Below are positions 6,513 to 9,734 of a stretch of 9,734 bases of DNA, in pieces. Below the pieces are notes generated by a model, which saw only the letters and a list, made by a program, of their open reading frames with translations, searched no databases and had not been told where the DNA came from. Where the stretch lies: positions 85,375-95,108 of the forward strand of contig DLJQ01000008.1 of assembly GCA_002484335.1 (NCBI GenBank). Direction: 5' to 3'. Position numbers and translations under genes: made by a program. How positions within the stretch are numbered: the stretch's first letter is position 1; each line of letters starts with the position of its first letter. The DNA is from Flavobacteriales bacterium UBA7612 (GTDB lineage: Bacteria; Bacteroidota; Bacteroidia; Flavobacteriales; Weeksellaceae).

Positions 6513-7571
6513 GTGAATACATTCGGAAGATTATTTAAAATTTCCACTTTTGGCGAAAGTCATGGTGTAGCTATAGGAGGAGTAATTGATGGTGTTCCAA
6601 GCGGAATAGAATTAGATTTTGATTGGATTCAAGCTCAATTAGATCGTCGTAAACCAGGGCAATCGGCAATTGTAACTCAACGAAAAGAACCAGATACTGT
6701 ACAATTTCTTTCAGGAATTTTTGAAGGAAAAACAACAGGTGCTTCAATTGGGTTTATTATCCCGAATGATAACCAAAAATCTCACGATTATGATCATATA
6801 AAAGGAGTTTTTCGTCCATCACATGCAGATTTTACTTATGAAACTAAATATGGTGTACGCGATCATAGAGGAGGAGGAAGAACATCTGCTCGTGAAACAG
6901 CAAACTGGGTTGTTGGTGGAGCTGTAGCAAAACATATTATACCTTCAATAAATATAACAGCTTATGTTAGTGCAGTTGGTGAATTAAAACTAGATAATGA
7001 TTATTCTTTATTGGATTTTTCTAACATAGAAGAAACGGCAGTACGTTGTCCTGATTTGGATATGGCAGAGAAAATGATTGATAAAATAAAACAAATCAGA
7101 AAAGAAGGTGATACGATTGGAGGAGAAGTGACTTGTGTTATACAAAATGTTCCTGTTGGTTTAGGAGAACCAATTTTTGATAAATTACATGCACGGTTAG
7201 GACAAGCAATGTTATCTATAAATGCTGTAAAAGGATTTGAATATGGAGAAGGTTTTGCTTCTACATCTATGAAAGGTTCTGAAATGAATGATCAGTTTAA
7301 TCTTGATAAAACAACAAAATCAAACTATTCTGGTGGAATTCAAGGAGGGATTTCTAACGGAATGGATATTTATTTTAAAGTTGCTTTTAAACCTGTTGCT
7401 ACTTTAATGCAAGAACAAACAACTTTAAATATTGATGGAGAAATGGTAGAAATGCATGGTAAAGGAAGACATGATCCTTGCGTGGTACCAAGAGCTGTAC
7501 CTATTGTAGAAAGCTTAGTAGCAATGGTAATGGCAGATATGATGTTAATTCAACGAACAAGAAATATATAA
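6513..7571 (+). CDS. aroC: Chorismate synthase
   Basis: Catalyses the last shikimate-pathway step, converting 5-enolpyruvylshikimate-3-phosphate to chorismate with reduced FMN, feeding aromatic amino acids, folate and menaquinone. The 352-residue length is normal. Family signatures are present: FGESHG (13-18, His17), FRPSHAD with His104, RGGGRTSARET (119-129), and near the C-terminus GRHDPCVVPRAVPIVE. His17 and His104 correspond to the two conserved active-site histidines. The start is a GTG at 6513-6515; the product then begins MNTFGRLFKISTFGESHG, as in relatives, and no ATG is nearby. It is 17 bases after the KAS III-like gene, so the two are probably cotranscribed, and an intrinsic terminator follows within 10 bases. 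Confidence 0.97.
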   Translation: MNTFGRLFKISTFGESHGVAIGGVIDGVPSGIELDFDWIQAQLDRRKPGQSAIVTQRKEPDTVQFLSGIFEGKTTGASIGFIIPNDNQKSHDYDHIKGVFRPSHADFTYETKYGVRDHRGGGRTSARETANWVVGGAVAKHIIPSINITAYVSAVGELKLDNDYSLLDFSNIEETAVRCPDLDMAEKMIDKIKQIRKEGDTIGGEVTCVIQNVPVGLGEPIFDKLHARLGQAMLSINAVKGFEYGEGFASTSMKGSEMNDQFNLDKTTKSNYSGGIQGGISNGMDIYFKVAFKPVATLMQEQTTLNIDGEMVEMHGKGRHDPCVVPRAVPIVESLVAMVMADMMLIQRTRNI

Positions 7572-7577
7572 TAAATT

Positions 7578-7609
7578 AAAATCTCATAAATTTTTATGAG
7601 ATTTTTTTT
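7578..7609 (+). terminator. Intrinsic terminator after aroC
   Basis: A 12-bp perfect stem, AAAATCTCATAA at 7578-7589 and TTATGAGATTTT at 7594-7605, with an ATTT loop and further T to 7609 (eight T in all from 7602). It begins six bases after the aroC stop. It separates the KAS III-aroC unit from the following nuclease gene, which must therefore have its own promoter, although no clear TAnnTTTG box is seen between 7610 and 7683. Confidence 0.88.
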
Positions 7610-7683
7610 GTCTATATATTAAAAAAGATGAACACCTTTTAGCTATAATTCTTTAAATTAGTCACAACAAACCACTTTATACT

Positions 7684-8535
7684 ATGTTAATAAAGAAAAA
7701 TTCGGGTGAATTAATTTCTTATAATCCTGCTATTTTAAGAAAATCATTATCAAAATCAGGAGCAAAAAAAGAGGAAATTGAACAAGTTTTTGAACAAGTT
7801 TCTAAAGAACTATATGACGGTATTTCTACAAAAGATTTATATCGTTATGCTTTTCAGTCCTTAAAAAGGTATAGAAATTCTTATGCAGCTCGATATAGCT
7901 TAAAAAAAGCACTAAAAAATTTAGGTCCTGAAGGTTATTGTTTCGAGAAATGGGTTTCTCGTGTAATGCAAGCTGCAGGTTATAATTCAATAACATCACA
8001 AACTGTACAAGGAAATGCTGTTACTCACGAAATAGATGTTGTTGCTATGAAAGATCAACAATTAATTTTTTGCGAATGTAAATTTAGAAACGATGAGGAG
8101 GCTAAAATATCAGTTACAACTCCAATGTATTTTCTTTCTAGAATGAAGGATGTTGAAAATAATTTTTATCATTTTTTTAATAAAGACCTCACTCCAACAA
8201 AAGGTTATTTGGTTACAAATGCTTATTTAACAACAGATAGTATTGATTTTGCTAATTATTATGGTATAGGTATTATTTCATGGGATTATCCAGAAAATAA
8301 AAGTATAAAATATCTTGTAGATAATGCAGTTTTATATCCTATTACATGTTTAACGACTTTAACATTAGAAGACGAAAAAGCTTTATTAGATAAAGATTGT
8401 ATTTTGGTAAAGGATTTGGTTGATTTTCCAAACGTACTAAATAACCTAAATCTTTCAGAAGAAATAAAAAAAGAAGTATTAATTGAAGCAAAAGAGCTGA
8501 TAGAGATAGAATGTTTTTCTTGTGAAATAGATTAA
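7684..8535 (+). CDS. ATP-cone domain fused to an Mrr-like PD-(D/E)xK nuclease domain
   Basis: Two-domain protein of 283 residues. Residues about 2-80 look like an ATP-cone: IKKNSGELISYNPAILRKSLSKSG at the start and STKDLYRYAFQSLKRYRNSYAARYSLKKAL at the end, the pattern seen in NrdR and ribonucleotide reductases, where it binds ATP or dATP. Residues about 84-200 resemble a Mrr_cat/restriction-endonuclease-like fold: E88 in GYCFEKWV, then AGYNSITSQTVQG, then D118 in HEIDVVA and E131-C-K133 in CECKF, giving a complete D-(x)n-ExK active site. Residues about 235-275 are helical and may form a helix-hairpin-helix-like tail, which is weaker. There is no methyltransferase or specificity gene beside it, so it is not an ordinary restriction system. 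A nucleotide-gated DNA nuclease is an inference; roles in repair, defence or nucleotide sensing are all open. Confidence 0.82.
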   Translation: MLIKKNSGELISYNPAILRKSLSKSGAKKEEIEQVFEQVSKELYDGISTKDLYRYAFQSLKRYRNSYAARYSLKKALKNLGPEGYCFEKWVSRVMQAAGYNSITSQTVQGNAVTHEIDVVAMKDQQLIFCECKFRNDEEAKISVTTPMYFLSRMKDVENNFYHFFNKDLTPTKGYLVTNAYLTTDSIDFANYYGIGIISWDYPENKSIKYLVDNAVLYPITCLTTLTLEDEKALLDKDCILVKDLVDFPNVLNNLNLSEEIKKEVLIEAKELIEIECFSCEID

Positions 8536-8569
8536 TATTTTTATAATATAAAAACATAAAATAAGGAAT

Positions 8570-9469
8570 ATGTTAAAAATACATACAATAGATTTAAATT
8601 TTCTTGGAGGTAATGAAGCAATTGCTTCTTATTTAATAGAAACAGAGCAGGGGCCAGTTTTAGTAGATCCAGGTCCATATTCTACTTTTGAAAATTTAGA
8701 AAAAGGAATTGAATCTTTAGGATTTAGAGTGATTGATATAGAAAATGTTTTAATCACACATATTCATTTTGATCATGCTGGGGCTGCTTGGAAGTTTACA
8801 AAACATGGAGCAACAGTTTTTGTAAATCCAATTGGTTTGCCACATCTGAAAAATCCTCAAAAATTATGGGATTCGGCTCAGATGATTTATGGTGATGATA
8901 TGAACCGTTTGTGGGGAAAAATGGAAGCAATAGATGAAGAATTTTTAGTTCCTTTATCAGATGGTCAAAGTGTTGAGTTTGGAGATGCTGTATTTAACAC
9001 AATTTATACTCCTGGGCATGCCGTTCATCATAATGCTTATGTTTTGGATGATGTTATTTTTACAGGTGATGTTGCTGGAGTTAAAATAGAAAATGGACCA
9101 GTTGTTCCTCCTTGTCCTCCTCCAGATATCAATATAGAGCTTTGGAAAGAATCTATTAATAAGTTGAGAAAAATAAATGCTAAAACTATTTATCCAACAC
9201 ATTATGGTGCTCATCATAATTTAGAGGAACATTTTAATCAATTAGAAAAAGTTTTAGATGATTGGGCAAATTATATGAAACCGATGTATGATGATAAATT
9301 AACAGCGGACGAAATAACACCAGTTTTTGTAGATTATGTAATAAAAAGATATAAAGAGGAAGGTTTATCTGAAGATGAAATTCAGGTTTATGAATTTGCG
9401 AATCCAACCTTTATGTCAGTAAATGGTTTATTACGATATTGGAAATTAAAAGAACAGGGTAGAATATAA
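8570..9469 (+). CDS. MBL-fold metallohydrolase
   Basis: Metallo-beta-lactamase superfamily hydrolase of unknown substrate. The 299-residue product shows the full set of metal ligands: H64-x-H66-x-D68-H69 in THIHFDHAG, H150 in TPGHAVHH, D167 in FTGDVAG and H211 in YPTHYG, so a binuclear zinc or iron site should be intact. The core domain occupies about 1-215. An unusual proline-rich loop, GPVVPPCPPPDINIELW (176-192), sits next to D167, and a helical C-terminal part of about 80 residues (217-299) follows, perhaps shaping the substrate pocket. There is no signal peptide, so it is cytoplasmic. It starts 34 bases after the nuclease gene and could share its transcript. The superfamily covers glyoxalase II, lactonases, sulfur dioxygenases and nucleases; the sequence does not single out one of these. 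Confidence 0.92.
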   Translation: MLKIHTIDLNFLGGNEAIASYLIETEQGPVLVDPGPYSTFENLEKGIESLGFRVIDIENVLITHIHFDHAGAAWKFTKHGATVFVNPIGLPHLKNPQKLWDSAQMIYGDDMNRLWGKMEAIDEEFLVPLSDGQSVEFGDAVFNTIYTPGHAVHHNAYVLDDVIFTGDVAGVKIENGPVVPPCPPPDINIELWKESINKLRKINAKTIYPTHYGAHHNLEEHFNQLEKVLDDWANYMKPMYDDKLTADEITPVFVDYVIKRYKEEGLSEDEIQVYEFANPTFMSVNGLLRYWKLKEQGRI

Positions 9470-9498
9470 AATTAATATTTTGCTAAATATATCATTAT

Positions 9499-9705
9499 AT
9501 GAACGATGGAAAAACTAGAAAAGATATTTACCCAGGTTTATTGGTAAATATTATTCTAAAGAAAGATCAAAGATCAGGCGAATTGACAGAAGGTATTGTT
9601 AAAGATATTCTAACTTCATCACCTTATCATAGTAGAGGTATCAAGGTTCGGTTAACAGATGGACAAATTGGTCGTGTTGCCGAAATTTTAGAAGATGAAA
9701 ATTAA
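9499..9705 (+). CDS. ywbE: YwbE family protein (DUF2196)
   Basis: Small protein of 68 residues that matches the YwbE/DUF2196 family across its whole length: a short polar N-terminus, PGLLVNIILKKDQRSGELTEGIVKDILTSS (residues 12-41), then the HSRGIKVRLTDGQIGRV block (44-60). The pattern suggests a compact, all-beta, basic fold, possibly nucleic-acid binding, but the family has no established function. The ATG at 9499 is 29 bases after the MBL-fold gene, so cotranscription is likely. No terminator is seen in the 29 bases left before the window ends. Confidence 0.9.
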   Translation: MNDGKTRKDIYPGLLVNIILKKDQRSGELTEGIVKDILTSSPYHSRGIKVRLTDGQIGRVAEILEDEN

Positions 9706-9734
9706 TTGTCTTTAATCTATAAAAAAGTGTGCCT

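Noticed and set aside
7684..8535. Classical restriction-modification system
   Set aside because: No methyltransferase or specificity subunit is present in the window, and the nuclease is fused to an ATP-cone rather than a target recognition domain.
8342..8557. 71-codon minus-strand frame with Leu-rich stretches
   Set aside because: Antisense to the 3' end of the nuclease gene; the apparent hydrophobicity comes from the A/T-rich complement of Glu/Lys codons.
8957..9217. 86-codon minus-strand frame
   Set aside because: Antisense to the core of the MBL-fold gene, whose motifs are intact on the plus strand.

Overview
The window looks like chromosomal DNA from a low-GC member of the Bacteroidota, most likely class Flavobacteriia. 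Four things point there: the L13/S9 proteins are of Bacteroidetes type, a PorT-like type IX secretion protein sits directly downstream of ubiE, promoter boxes read TAnnTTTGC (the Bacteroidetes -7 element), and start codons are preceded by A-rich sequence rather than a clear Shine-Dalgarno. The genus cannot be fixed from this sequence.

Left part, minus strand (1-5296). The rplM-rpsI ribosomal operon runs off the left edge, with S9 lacking about its last nine codons. Upstream lies a 175-base intergenic region holding two promoter-like boxes and overlapping inverted repeats. Next is a single gene for a fumarylacetoacetate-hydrolase-family enzyme with its own -7 box. A strong hairpin terminator at 1917-1953 then closes a four-gene run read as (5296 to 1971): unknown membrane-anchored protein, menaquinone methyltransferase ubiE, porT-like outer-membrane protein, acyl-CoA dehydrogenase. 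Gaps in this run are 18, 26 and 33 bases, so it is probably one operon.

Right part, plus strand (5297-9734). A divergent intergenic region leads into a ketoacyl-ACP synthase III-like gene followed 17 bases later by aroC, ended by a 12-bp hairpin terminator at 7578-7609. Then comes a less ordinary trio: an ATP-cone domain fused to an Mrr-like PD-(D/E)xK nuclease domain, an MBL-fold metallohydrolase, and a small YwbE/DUF2196 protein, with gaps of 34 and 29 bases.

Most of the window is housekeeping: translation, respiratory quinone, fatty acid and shikimate metabolism, and protein secretion. No mobile element, CRISPR array, tRNA or rRNA was seen. The parts most worth a second look are the ATP-cone nuclease, the structured rplM upstream region, and the unknown membrane protein heading the ubiE-porT operon. 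None of them amounts to a proven new system.
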